A stretch of 29,834 nucleotides of DNA, taken from the NCBI GenBank assembly GCA_002319875.1, contig DCFS01000143.1, positions 1 to 29,834 on the forward strand, written 5' to 3'. Position numbers and translations under genes: made by a program. This stretch comes from Treponema sp. UBA1798 (GTDB taxonomy: Bacteria > Spirochaetota > Spirochaetia > Treponematales > Treponemataceae). A model generated the notes under the pieces. That model made no database searches. It had not been told where the DNA came from and saw nothing but the letters and a program-made list of their open reading frames with translations. Of the stretch, positions 1-8,434 are shown piece by piece. Position 1 is the stretch's first letter, and every line of letters begins with the position of its first letter.

Positions 1-426
1 TGTGAATATAACTGTGCCTTTGCCAATTCCGGACTCAAGGATATGGTAAAGGCCCTGAAAGGTAAAAAAATCTATCCGAGAATCCAGGTTGAAGACAGCG
101 GAAACAATGTCAGTTTTGCTGTCTCATGCCGTCACTGCGAAGAACCTCTGTGCGTTAAAGCCTGTATTACCGGAGCGCTCCATATTGAAGACGGAGTTAT
201 CTGTACGGATAAAGACAAATGCGTCGGCTGCTTTACCTGCATTCTTTCCTGTCCGTACGGCTGCATCATGCCGGCGGAAACGGGACAGGTGATACAAAAA
301 TGCGAACTGTGTGTCAAAAATGCAGACGGGACACCTGCATGCGTAAAAGGATGTCCGAATAAGGCGATTGTATATGAAGACCGCGGTGTTCCGGGATATC
401 ATGGAGAAGGAGATGCAAATGACTGA
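1..426 (+). CDS. 4Fe-4S ferredoxin-type electron-transfer subunit (5' partial)
   Basis: This is a small polyferredoxin that carries electrons between partner flavoproteins. The frame is open from base 1, where it already reads CEYNC, so the true start lies upstream of the window and the internal ATG at 43 is not the start. Cysteine groups follow in order: CEYNC, CRHCEEPLCVKAC, CVGCFTCILSCPYGC, then CELC with CVKGCP. That is enough for about four [4Fe-4S] clusters. The stop overlaps the start of the next gene by 8 bases, which indicates translational coupling. With the downstream FAD/NAD oxidoreductase and GXGXG protein it forms a set known in anaerobes as a split glutamate-synthase-like system. 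The amidotransferase and FMN synthase-core genes of that set would be expected just upstream, outside this window. Confidence 0.88.
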   Translation, partial: CEYNCAFANSGLKDMVKALKGKKIYPRIQVEDSGNNVSFAVSCRHCEEPLCVKACITGALHIEDGVICTDKDKCVGCFTCILSCPYGCIMPAETGQVIQKCELCVKNADGTPACVKGCPNKAIVYEDRGVPGYHGEGDAND

Positions 427-1753
427 TTCTGCAAAATACGTTATTATAGGGAATTCAACTGCAGCTATCGGTGGCGTCGAAGGAATCCGTTCCCTGGATA
501 AAGATGGCAGCATAATCCTCATCTCGTCAGAAAACCATCCTGTATATTCCCGACCTCTTATTTCCTATCTTCTCGAAGGGCGTACGGATGAAAAACACAT
601 GCTGTACCGTGATAAAAACTTTTATAAAGCAAACAATGTTACATTTATGAGCGGCAAAACCGCAGTGTCCATAGACGCTTCAAAAAAAACGGTAACGCTC
701 GAAAGCGGAGAAGTAATCGGATATGATAAGATGCTGAATGCAACCGGATCGCGTCCGTTCGTACCTCCAATGGGAGGTCTTGATTCCGTATCATATTTTA
801 CATTTCTTTCGCTGGACAGCGCAAAAGACCTCGGAAAAGTAATCCACAAAAAAAGCCATGTCCTCATTATCGGTGCAGGACTTATCGGTATGAAATGTGC
901 GGAAGGTATTGCGGAGCGCGTCTCAGATGTCACTATTGTCGAAATGGCTCCTCGCTGTCTGCCAACCGTTCTCGAGGAAAAGGGCTCGGCTATCATCCAG
1001 AAAAAAATGGAAGAGTACCACGTATCTTTTGTTCTCGGTGACAGTGTCAAACAATTTACTGCAGATCCGGCAAAAGCTCCGTACGGCGGAAGCGCAGTGA
1101 CGAATAACGGTAAAACGATTGAGTTCGATGTTCTTGTCTGCGCTGTCGGCGTACGGCCGAATACTCAGCTTATCGAAAAGGCCGGCGGGAAAGTAGAAAA
1201 GGGAATTGCTATCGACGAAACATGCAGGACAACACTGGATGGAATCTATGCTGCGGGAGACTGTACGTTAAGCCACGATATCTGCGCAAATACGGACAGG
1301 ATACTTGCAATTCTTCCGAACGCTTACCTTCAGGGTGAATGTGCCGGAATTAACATGGCAGGCGGAACTAAAGCGTATACAAAGGCGATGCCTCTCAATT
1401 CGGCAGGTTTTTTCGGGCTTCATATGGTTACGGCAGGCAGTTACAGCGGCACATGCATCGACGCGAGCCGCCCTGAAAAAAAAGCAACGGCAAATACGCC
1501 GGCCCAGGATGCAGAATACCGCAAATTCTTTGTAGAAAACGATCTGCTGAAGGGATTTATCATAATCGGCGATGTAAACCGCTCAGGAATCTATACATCG
1601 ATTATCCGGGATCAGATCCCCCTTTCCTCGATAGATTTCGACGCAATAAAAGAAGAACCACGGCTTATGGCATTCAGCAAAAGCCGGCGCGAGACAATGC
1701 TTGCTGCAAAGGATGACTCTCCGGCAACATCATGGAATTTCGCCACAGTCTGA
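419..1753 (+). CDS. NAD(P)/FAD-dependent oxidoreductase of the split glutamate-synthase-like set
   Basis: This is a cytoplasmic pyridine-nucleotide-disulfide-type flavoprotein of 444 residues. It probably passes electrons from NAD(P)H to the adjacent ferredoxin. The N-terminal FAD-binding loop reads GNSTAA (residues 11-16), a second Rossmann loop GAGLIG (about 152-157) binds NAD(P)H, and GD in AAGDC (280-281) is the second FAD contact. I chose the ATG at 419 because GGAGAAGGAG ends 6 bases before it and the protein then begins directly with the Rossmann strand. An ATG at 413 is an alternative, and a longer in-frame ATG at 368 would lie deep inside the ferredoxin gene. It overlaps the ferredoxin stop, and 25 bases separate it from the GXGXG gene. 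The physiological substrate cannot be read from the sequence. Confidence 0.88.
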   Translation: MTDSAKYVIIGNSTAAIGGVEGIRSLDKDGSIILISSENHPVYSRPLISYLLEGRTDEKHMLYRDKNFYKANNVTFMSGKTAVSIDASKKTVTLESGEVIGYDKMLNATGSRPFVPPMGGLDSVSYFTFLSLDSAKDLGKVIHKKSHVLIIGAGLIGMKCAEGIAERVSDVTIVEMAPRCLPTVLEEKGSAIIQKKMEEYHVSFVLGDSVKQFTADPAKAPYGGSAVTNNGKTIEFDVLVCAVGVRPNTQLIEKAGGKVEKGIAIDETCRTTLDGIYAAGDCTLSHDICANTDRILAILPNAYLQGECAGINMAGGTKAYTKAMPLNSAGFFGLHMVTAGSYSGTCIDASRPEKKATANTPAQDAEYRKFFVENDLLKGFIIIGDVNRSGIYTSIIRDQIPLSSIDFDAIKEEPRLMAFSKSRRETMLAAKDDSPATSWNFATV

Positions 1754-1778
1754 AATTAACATTTGGAGGAAAATTACC

Positions 1779-2546
1779 ATGTTGAAAATAAACGTAACAC
1801 AGCAGATGGATTTTCAGCAGCTTAATAGTGAAATACGTGAATCTCCTGAAAAACATATAAAGATCATAAATGCTATCGGACAGCGGTATATTGGCAGCGG
1901 ACTTGCAGGACGCAGGATCGAAATAGAAGGTACACCCGGTAATGCACTCGGTGCCTACCTTGACGGTTCAATTATTTCCGTCCGGGGGAATGTACAGGAT
2001 GCTACCGGAGATACTATGAACGGTGGAGAAATCATTGTTCACGGAAATGCCGGTGATGCTACCGGGTATGCAATGCGCGGGGGAGCTATCTATATACGTG
2101 GTAATACCGGTTACCGGGCAGGCATACACATGAAAGCGTATAAACTGCAGCAGCCGGCGGTCATCGTCGGTGGTATTGCAGGCAGTTTTCTTGGAGAATA
2201 TCTGGCCGGAGGAACTATTATCGTACTGGGACTCAATCCCCCTGTCACCATAAACGGCAAAATAACCCGCGGCGCGCCGATGGAAAGGCCTGTGACAGGC
2301 AATTTTGTGGGAACAGGAATGCATGGCGGAGCTATCTACATACGGACAAATGAAAAACCGGACCTCCCAAGACAGATTAAAGTTTCAATGGAAAAATGCA
2401 GGGACATTCCGCAGATCAGAGCCTACATTACAAAGTTCTGTGAATATTTTGATGATGTAAACAAGGACGAAATCTTCGAATCAATGTTTGCCGTACTGAC
2501 ACCGGACAGTAATAATCCGTACAAACAGTTATATACGACAAACTGA
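1779..2546 (+). CDS. GXGXG-domain protein, glutamate synthase alpha-subunit C-terminal-like
   Basis: This is a 255-residue stand-alone version of the right-handed beta-helix domain found at the C-terminus of the large glutamate synthase subunit (GltB). The repeated pattern is visible from about residue 45 to 190: glycine-rich turns such as GNALGAYLDG, GNVQDATGD, GNAGDATGYAMRGG and GNTGYRAG, each followed by a short hydrophobic strand. In GltB this domain is structural and shapes the ammonia path. In split systems it is a separate subunit, so it is probably non-catalytic here. The start at ATG 1779 is fixed by GGAGGA ending 8 bases upstream. It is the last gene of the operon, and the next gene follows after a 139-base gap with its own signals. 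Confidence 0.85.
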   Translation: MLKINVTQQMDFQQLNSEIRESPEKHIKIINAIGQRYIGSGLAGRRIEIEGTPGNALGAYLDGSIISVRGNVQDATGDTMNGGEIIVHGNAGDATGYAMRGGAIYIRGNTGYRAGIHMKAYKLQQPAVIVGGIAGSFLGEYLAGGTIIVLGLNPPVTINGKITRGAPMERPVTGNFVGTGMHGGAIYIRTNEKPDLPRQIKVSMEKCRDIPQIRAYITKFCEYFDDVNKDEIFESMFAVLTPDSNNPYKQLYTTN

Positions 2547-2558
2547 AATGAATCCTGT

Positions 2559-2571
2559 GTGACCAGGTCAC
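2559..2571. promoter_or_regulatory. Perfect 13-bp palindrome upstream of the CoA-disulfide reductase-like gene
   Basis: GTGACC and GGTCAC flank a single central A. The core TGTGA-N5-TCAC resembles a Crp-type site with a spacer one base short. It lies about 50 bases upstream of the expected transcription start given by TATAAT at 2603-2608. It is a candidate operator for the Crp/Fnr regulator encoded downstream. The dyad is seen; the binding is inference. Confidence 0.35.
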
Positions 2572-2602
2572 CGACTTTTCCGGAATACAGCGGTATAAGT
2601 GT

Positions 2603-2652
2603 TATAATATGAACACAAAGATGATGTTCACTGGTGTTAATCATTATGAACA
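2603..2652 (+). promoter_or_regulatory. -10 box and three TGAACA/TGTTCA half-sites
   Basis: A consensus -10 hexamer TATAAT lies at 2603-2608, with no convincing -35 at 16-18 bases. Three half-sites follow in alternating orientation: TGAACA at 2610-2615, TGTTCA at 2625-2630 and TGAACA at 2647-2652. The first two form an inverted repeat with a 9-base spacer. The last two form ATGTTCA/TGAACAT with a 16-base spacer. This suggests a regulated promoter for the gene at 2686. Confidence 0.35.
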
Positions 2653-2685
2653 TTTATCCTGCTGATATTACGAAGGAGGTTCGGT

Positions 2686-5169
2686 ATGGAATCACACAGA
2701 AAAGTTCTTATCATAGGCGGAGTGGCAGGCGGTGCTTCTACTGCAACAAGGCTGCGCAGGCTCGATGAAGATGCACAGATCATCATGTTCGAGCGTGGCG
2801 GATATGTTTCATTTGCAAACTGCGGCCTCCCCTACTATATCGGTAACGTTATAAGCGACCGGACCCTTCTTACCGTACAGAAACCGGAAGATTTCAGGGA
2901 TAAATTCAATATCGATGTCCGGCTCAGAGAAGAAGCTGTATCGCTTGATCCTGCAGCGCAGACAGTCAGCATCAGAAAACTTGATGACAATACGGTTTAT
3001 ACAGAAAGTTATACCCATCTTGTTCTTGCGACCGGAGCTGCACCGGTCAAACCGCCGCTTGAAGGAGCAGATTCACCGCGGGTTTTTACGCTCAGAACCA
3101 TTCCCGATACGGATAAAATAAAACAGTTTATCATTGAAAAACATCCCTCACGTGCACTCGTAATGGGCGGCGGTTTTATCGGTATTGAAATGGCTGAAAA
3201 TCTTTTTAATGCCGGACTTTCGGTAACTATTGCGGAAATGCTTCCCCAGCTGATGGCACCGATAGATCCCGACATGGCCGCTGAAATCCACAAATATATA
3301 GAAAGCATGGGTATACGCTTACTCCTTGGAAAAGGTGTCAGCCGCATACAGGATGATGGAACGGTACTTCATATAGAACTTTCCGACGGAACTCCTGTCG
3401 ATGCCGACATGCTCGTCATGTCTATCGGTGTACGCCCTGATACGGGCCTTGCCAAAGCCGCAGGTATCACGCTGAATGCCAAAGGAAGTATTATAACTGA
3501 CCGGCAGATGCATACGTCAATACAGAATATCTTTGCAGTAGGCGATGCCGTCGAAGTCGACGACAGCGTGCTCGGCGGGAAAACCTATATTGCACTTGCA
3601 GGTCCCGCCAACAGACAGGGGCGGATCGCAGCAGACGCAATCTGCGGAATTCAAAGTACCTATCCCGGCTCTCAGGGATCTTCAATACTCAAAATATTTG
3701 ATATGACCATAGCTTCTACCGGTATAAATGAAAAGACAGCAGCAAAACTCGGACTTGATTACGACGTCGCATTCACGTGGTCCGCAGATCATGCTTCCTA
3801 TTATCCGGGCGCTACCAATATGGCGGTAAAAACCGTTTTCGAACGGAAGACAGGCAGACTGCTCGGGGCACAGCTCACCGGATTCAGCGGAGTGGACAAG
3901 CGCTGTGATGTCTTTGCTACGGCAATCCGCGCGGGTATGAAGGCCTCCGAAATTGCGGAACTGGAATTGTGTTATGCACCGCCGTTCGGATCTGCAAAAG
4001 ACCCCGTGAATATGTCCGGTTTTGTTATGGAGAACATCATCACGGGGAAAATGAAGCAGATCCGCATCGAACAGGTCGATTCTCTGCCAAAGGACGGCAG
4101 TGTGTCGCTTATTGACGTACAGCAGCCGGCAGGATTTGAAGCCGGTCACATCGAAGGTTTTACTAATATTCCGCTTACAAAAATCCGTTTCCGCATGGCT
4201 GAACTGGATAAAAGTAAAAAGGTATACATATGCTGCAAAATAGGGCTGACCGCATATGCCGCAGCACGTATACTCATGCAGAACGGCTATGACGCATATG
4301 TTATAGCCGGCGGCTACCGGTTATACCATTCAGTGTACGGAAAGCAGGAGCAAAACCCCTGCGGGCATACAAGTGCATTGAAAGCTGAAGAATCTGTCGC
4401 AATGTCAGGGCAGGAAAAGGCGGATTGTGTCATAGTCGATGCCTGCGGACTCCAGTGCCCGGGACCGATTGTCAAACTCGCCGATGCGCTCAGGGAATTG
4501 AAAAATGGCCGGATCATTGAAGTTCATGCAAGCGACCCTGCCTTCGGTGAGGATGCCGAAGGTTTCTGCCGTCGTACGGGCAATATATTCCTGGACAAAA
4601 CAAACAGTAAGGGAATTACTATTGTACGTATCAGGAAAAATACGGAGGCCGAAGCTGAAAAGATCCACGGCAGTACAGAACCGGAGAAAGTTAAAGGCGG
4701 AACAAACAAAAATATTATCGTATTTTCCGGTGACCTGGACAAAGCCATAGCATCTTTTATTATTGCAAATGCAGCAGCAGCGATGGGACGCAAGGTTTCG
4801 ATGTTTTTTACGTTCTGGGGTCTTAATATACTGCGGAAACCAGACAATGTTCATGTAGCAAAAGATTTCATTTCACGTATGTTCGCAGCCATGATGCCGA
4901 GAGGTTCAAAAAAACTCGGTTTATCACGTATGAATATGGGCGGAATGGGAGCATCGATGATCCGGAACGTGATGAAACACAAAAACGTGGACAGTCTTGA
5001 GCAGATGATAGCGCTTGCACAGAAAAACGGAGTGGAACTGGATGCCTGTTCCATGAGTATGGACGTCATGGGTATAAAAAAAGAAGAACTTATAGATGGC
5101 GTAAAAATCGCAGGTGCAGCGTCGATGCTGGCGAATGCAGAAGAATCGGACATGTCTCTGTTTATATGA
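2686..5169 (+). CDS. CoA-disulfide reductase-like enzyme fused to rhodanese, TusA and DsrE-like domains
   Basis: This is an 827-residue cytoplasmic enzyme that probably reduces persulfide, polysulfide or CoA-disulfide with NAD(P)H and relays sulfane sulfur within one chain. Residues 1-450 are the FAD/NAD reductase: GGVAGG loop at 11-16 and the family's single redox cysteine C46 in SFANCGLPYYIG. About 460-550 is a rhodanese domain whose active loop reads CCKIGLTAY, with C517 as the likely catalytic residue. About 580-650 is a TusA/SirA-like domain with CPGP (C591). About 680-827 is a DsrE-like domain ending near ACSMSMDVMG (C788). The strong ribosome site AAGGAGGT before ATG 2686 fixes the start. 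This multi-domain arrangement is known in anaerobes. The domain calls are firm, but the exact substrate is not. Confidence 0.9.
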   Translation: MESHRKVLIIGGVAGGASTATRLRRLDEDAQIIMFERGGYVSFANCGLPYYIGNVISDRTLLTVQKPEDFRDKFNIDVRLREEAVSLDPAAQTVSIRKLDDNTVYTESYTHLVLATGAAPVKPPLEGADSPRVFTLRTIPDTDKIKQFIIEKHPSRALVMGGGFIGIEMAENLFNAGLSVTIAEMLPQLMAPIDPDMAAEIHKYIESMGIRLLLGKGVSRIQDDGTVLHIELSDGTPVDADMLVMSIGVRPDTGLAKAAGITLNAKGSIITDRQMHTSIQNIFAVGDAVEVDDSVLGGKTYIALAGPANRQGRIAADAICGIQSTYPGSQGSSILKIFDMTIASTGINEKTAAKLGLDYDVAFTWSADHASYYPGATNMAVKTVFERKTGRLLGAQLTGFSGVDKRCDVFATAIRAGMKASEIAELELCYAPPFGSAKDPVNMSGFVMENIITGKMKQIRIEQVDSLPKDGSVSLIDVQQPAGFEAGHIEGFTNIPLTKIRFRMAELDKSKKVYICCKIGLTAYAAARILMQNGYDAYVIAGGYRLYHSVYGKQEQNPCGHTSALKAEESVAMSGQEKADCVIVDACGLQCPGPIVKLADALRELKNGRIIEVHASDPAFGEDAEGFCRRTGNIFLDKTNSKGITIVRIRKNTEAEAEKIHGSTEPEKVKGGTNKNIIVFSGDLDKAIASFIIANAAAAMGRKVSMFFTFWGLNILRKPDNVHVAKDFISRMFAAMMPRGSKKLGLSRMNMGGMGASMIRNVMKHKNVDSLEQMIALAQKNGVELDACSMSMDVMGIKKEELIDGVKIAGAASMLANAEESDMSLFI

Positions 5170-5207
5170 TACCCGGGTACTTCTGCAGCAAAAGAAAGCC
5201 CATATCG

Positions 5208-5236
5208 TTCCATGATGGGAATTTTCATGCTATACT
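5208..5236 (+). promoter_or_regulatory. Candidate promoter for the Crp/Fnr gene, possibly leaderless
   Basis: TTCCAT (5208-5213), 17 bases, then TATACT (5231-5236). Only 7 bases separate the -10 box from ATG 5244, and there is no ribosome-binding site in between. Transcription would begin at or near the start codon. The -35 match is weak (3 of 6). Confidence 0.35.
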
Positions 5237-5243
5237 GGACGAT

Positions 5244-5951
5244 ATGGTACTTTCTTCATCTGATGAAAATCTGCTGGCGGAGCATCTTTCTTTCTGGGAG
5301 CATCTTACTGCAGAAGAAAAACGCTTTATCATGGCAAATACCTCTTCTGTAACATATCCTGCACAGTATACGCTGCGTACGGGAGACAGAAGCTGTATCG
5401 GTATCATCGCCATAAAAAAAGGGCAGCTCCGTGTATATATGCTTTCACCGGAAGGCCGTAACATTACACTGTTCAGGCTGGAAGAACACAATATATGCGT
5501 ACTTTCGGCAGCCTGTGTTCTTGATGCCATAATGTTCGACGTTTCCATTGATACGGAAACTGAGACAGAAGCCCTCATTATCAATTCGGCAGCTTTCAAA
5601 AAACTGACGGAAACAAATATTTACGTAAAAGAGTTCAGTTATGAACTTGCAGCCGAGCGTTTTTCAGATATTATGTGGACGATGCAGCAGATTCTTTTTA
5701 TGAGTTTTGACCGCAGGCTTGCCATATTTCTTGCCGGAGAAATTGATAAAAGCGGGAAAAATACGATTGCACTTACGCATGAACAAATTGCCGTTTATAC
5801 GGGGAGTGCGCGCGAAGTGGTAACCCGGATGCTTAAATATTTTTCTGCAGAAGGAATCGTTTCTCTTTCACGCGGAATCATCACGGTTCTCAATTCTGAA
5901 AAACTGAAGAAACTTGCTTTACTGCCTCAGCAGGCCTGCGCCACCGGTTAA
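5244..5951 (+). CDS. Crp/Fnr-family transcriptional regulator
   Basis: This is a 235-residue DNA-binding regulator with an N-terminal cyclic-nucleotide-type sensor barrel (about 25-130) and a C-terminal winged helix-turn-helix. The HTH is near residues 173-200, with LTHEQIAVYTGSAREVVTRM. It does not show the N-terminal four-cysteine pattern of oxygen-sensing Fnr. It has C51, C85 and C91, the last two in ICVLSAACVL. I preferred ATG 5244 because it gives the usual family length. An ATG at 5166 is in frame and overlaps the previous stop as ATGA, but it has no ribosome site and adds 26 residues that do not look like the family. Its position after the sulfur enzyme suggests that it controls that gene, perhaps in response to a thiol or sulfur signal. 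That role is inference. Confidence 0.85.
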   Translation: MVLSSSDENLLAEHLSFWEHLTAEEKRFIMANTSSVTYPAQYTLRTGDRSCIGIIAIKKGQLRVYMLSPEGRNITLFRLEEHNICVLSAACVLDAIMFDVSIDTETETEALIINSAAFKKLTETNIYVKEFSYELAAERFSDIMWTMQQILFMSFDRRLAIFLAGEIDKSGKNTIALTHEQIAVYTGSAREVVTRMLKYFSAEGIVSLSRGIITVLNSEKLKKLALLPQQACATG

Positions 5952-5976
5952 CCTGTATCAGAATATCGTATATACT
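5948..5976 (+). promoter_or_regulatory. Candidate promoter for the patatin gene, possibly leaderless
   Basis: TTAACC (5948-5953), 17 bases, TATACT (5971-5976). The start codon at 5985 lies 8 bases after the -10 box, and no Shine-Dalgarno sequence is present. The -35 box overlaps the stop codon of the preceding gene. Confidence 0.4.
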
Positions 5977-5984
5977 CCTTATAT

Positions 5985-8339
5985 ATGACTATCAAACGGT
6001 TTATACGTAAAATGCTTTGCTGTACGATTGCCTGCAGCAGCATGCTTTCTCCCTTATATATGCAGTCTACCGTGCAGAATGGACTGCAGACGACAATAAA
6101 CAAAACATCAGAGCCGGATCAAAAGCTTCCGTCTCCGGCAAAACCGTCAGGGCGCCCCAGCGTTGCACTCGTACTTTCAGGCGGAGGAGCACGGGGATTT
6201 GCTCATATTCCTGTCATCGAAATGCTGAACAAAGCCGGTATCCCCATTGATATGATCATCGGAACAAGTGCCGGTTCTATTATCGGAGGTCTTTATTGTG
6301 CCGGTTATACAACAGACCAGCTTAAATCTCTGCTGCTGTCCCTTGACTGGAGTTCAATTTTCCAGGATGAAACATTTTCTCCTTTCGAACAGCGGCTGGG
6401 AGAACACAGCCTTTCAGTTACGCCTTTTGCAGCCCGGTTCGGTTCGATAAACGGCAACATATCGCTGCAGATGGGACAGGGATTCCTTTCAGGGCAGTAT
6501 ACATACGAACTGTTCAAAAAACTTACATTGAAAATACCTTCAAATACCGATTTCAATACGCTTCCCATTCCATTCAGGGCTGTTACCGTTGATCTTTTTA
6601 CCGGAGAAATTCATGTAATTTCAGGCGGTGATCTTGCAGAATCGATACGGGCAAGCATAAGTATCCCTGCTTTTTTCCAGCCATTCTATACAGACGGAAC
6701 ATATTATATAGATGGAGGCACAAGAGACAACACTCCTATCGATATCGCTAAAAAAATGGGATACGATATCGTCATTGTTTCCGAAATTTCCAGCAAACTG
6801 GAAAACAAAATTGAAACATTTGAAGCAAATCCGCTCGTAGCCCTTGAGCAGATGATCAATATGGAGCAATCGGTCAGAAATGTTTCCACATATTATAAAC
6901 AGGCAGATATGCTTCTGTTCCCGGATTATAAAAATTACAGTATTCTCGATTTCGACTATGCTCAGGAAATATACGATGCCAGTAAGGAAAGCATTATAAA
7001 ATACCAGGCACAGATAGAACAGCTGAAAAGGCGTATCGATTCGGAAACCACAGGGACTGTTACGCAAAACCGGAAAACATCATTCTCCGGCAGTTATAAT
7101 GACAATCAGCCTGTTATTCCCGCCAGAGTTTCTATTGAAGGAACTGAAGGTAAAGATGCAGCCTTCATCACAAAAAAATTCTCAGGACTGGCAGGTCATG
7201 AATTGACACCCGATATTTATTCAGCTTTTGCAAAAGGTATATACGGAAGCGGAAAATATACAAGCGTCATTACAAGAATAACAAGATCAGACAAAGCTGA
7301 CACTATGGATGTGATAGTGCGGGAAAAAACACCGGAAAAAAGTCTGTTGCTGCTGGGTGCCTCATATCAGGGGACCATCGCCTCCGATTCCGGTAACGAT
7401 ATCACACTTTTTACTGACTTTCAGCTCAGAAATCTCACAGGGACAGGCTCAGTTTTTTCACTAAAATTTTCCACACTTACAGATCTTGGTTTTACCATGA
7501 TGTATATGCAGCCGATAGGTTCAAAAACATATGTCAAACTTGATCTTTCCGCAACGGATGACAGGACAATTATTTCTTCCGGTTTTGATCACTATACGAT
7601 CGATGCCACCCAGTTGAAAACGGAAAAAATACAGCTGACGTTTGGTCTGCCGCTCAGTAATTATTTTACGTTTACGACCGGAACAGGCATCAACCGGATC
7701 GACACGACAGAAGCTATCGATTATGGACGAAAAACAGCTACGATCGACTTTTTTACAGGACTAACTTTCGACAAGCTTAATCACCGGAGTTTTCCATCCG
7801 AAGGATTTTATCTTTCCGTCGACGGTACCGGCGTTATACCGGTTAATGATCTTGAAGAAGCGCCCGTATATGATGTGGAAACGGTGGATACGACAATCGC
7901 TGTACCGCTGACGAACAAGGTCAGCATCATTCTCGGAGCTTTTACAGGAACAAATTTTACGGGAGATTTACAGGATATCCCGGAATTAAAACCTGTATAC
8001 GGATTCAGCCTTGCTGACAGACGTTTCTTTCCGCAAATCTGTACAGCGACAGAATATGGACTCAACAAGGTCGCGTTTGAAATGAGTATTCAGTTTTCTC
8101 CATGGGACCAGCTTACGATACTCGGCGGAAAGGCTTTCTTCGCGGTTACCGGGGCTGCCGGCAATATCTGGAACAGCTTTGAAAACATAGGAACCGACAA
8201 CCCATGCTGGCGTTCTTCTTTTGACATGGGAATCAGAGTGACGGATGCGTTCGGTTTTCTGCTCAGGACGGGAGCCGGAAAAAGCAGGGGTAACACAATG
8301 CCGTTTATTGCGCTGGATATAGGGAATGTCCGGCTGTAA
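5985..8339 (+). CDS. Patatin-like phospholipase with POTRA and outer-membrane barrel (type Vd autotransporter-like)
   Basis: This is a 784-residue protein likely to be exported to the outer membrane, where the lipase domain would cleave phospholipid acyl esters. A basic N-terminus (KRFIRK) and a hydrophobic stretch to about residue 25 look like a signal peptide. The patatin domain follows: oxyanion-hole motif GGGARG (66-71), nucleophile S95 in GTSAGS, and catalytic D243 in DGGTRDN. A POTRA-like segment starts near 376 (VSIEGTEG), and the last roughly 320 residues alternate polar and hydrophobic strands typical of an Omp85/BamA-type barrel. The order patatin-POTRA-barrel matches PlpD-type (type Vd) proteins. 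The Ser-Asp dyad appears intact. The ATG at 5985 lacks a ribosome site but directly follows a good -10 box; ATG 6012 is an alternative that would weaken the signal peptide. Confidence 0.87.
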   Translation: MTIKRFIRKMLCCTIACSSMLSPLYMQSTVQNGLQTTINKTSEPDQKLPSPAKPSGRPSVALVLSGGGARGFAHIPVIEMLNKAGIPIDMIIGTSAGSIIGGLYCAGYTTDQLKSLLLSLDWSSIFQDETFSPFEQRLGEHSLSVTPFAARFGSINGNISLQMGQGFLSGQYTYELFKKLTLKIPSNTDFNTLPIPFRAVTVDLFTGEIHVISGGDLAESIRASISIPAFFQPFYTDGTYYIDGGTRDNTPIDIAKKMGYDIVIVSEISSKLENKIETFEANPLVALEQMINMEQSVRNVSTYYKQADMLLFPDYKNYSILDFDYAQEIYDASKESIIKYQAQIEQLKRRIDSETTGTVTQNRKTSFSGSYNDNQPVIPARVSIEGTEGKDAAFITKKFSGLAGHELTPDIYSAFAKGIYGSGKYTSVITRITRSDKADTMDVIVREKTPEKSLLLLGASYQGTIASDSGNDITLFTDFQLRNLTGTGSVFSLKFSTLTDLGFTMMYMQPIGSKTYVKLDLSATDDRTIISSGFDHYTIDATQLKTEKIQLTFGLPLSNYFTFTTGTGINRIDTTEAIDYGRKTATIDFFTGLTFDKLNHRSFPSEGFYLSVDGTGVIPVNDLEEAPVYDVETVDTTIAVPLTNKVSIILGAFTGTNFTGDLQDIPELKPVYGFSLADRRFFPQICTATEYGLNKVAFEMSIQFSPWDQLTILGGKAFFAVTGAAGNIWNSFENIGTDNPCWRSSFDMGIRVTDAFGFLLRTGAGKSRGNTMPFIALDIGNVRL

Positions 8340-8342
8340 AGT

Positions 8343-8387
8343 AAAAAAAAATGCCCCAAACCAGCAATAACTGAAATTTGAGGCATT
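8343..8387 (-). terminator. Intrinsic terminator for the flavodiiron gene
   Basis: On the minus strand AATGCCTCAAA (8387-8377) pairs with TTTGGGGCATT (8360-8350) over 11 bp, with one G-U pair, followed by a run of T (8349-8343). The run is on the minus side only. The hairpin therefore ends the minus-strand transcript and lies just after the convergent patatin gene. Confidence 0.85.
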
Positions 8388-8434
8388 CTGGATGCTATAG
8401 ACATTTTAACTATATCCGCACCTGCAAGATTTGT

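Noticed and set aside
368..418. Upstream ATG for the FAD/NAD oxidoreductase at 368
   Set aside because: It would overlap the ferredoxin gene by 59 bases with no ribosome site. ATG 419 has GGAGAAGGAG and begins directly with the Rossmann strand.
5166..5243. Longer Crp/Fnr start at 5166 with ATGA overlap
   Set aside because: There is no Shine-Dalgarno sequence, and the 26 added residues do not resemble the family. Kept as an alternative.
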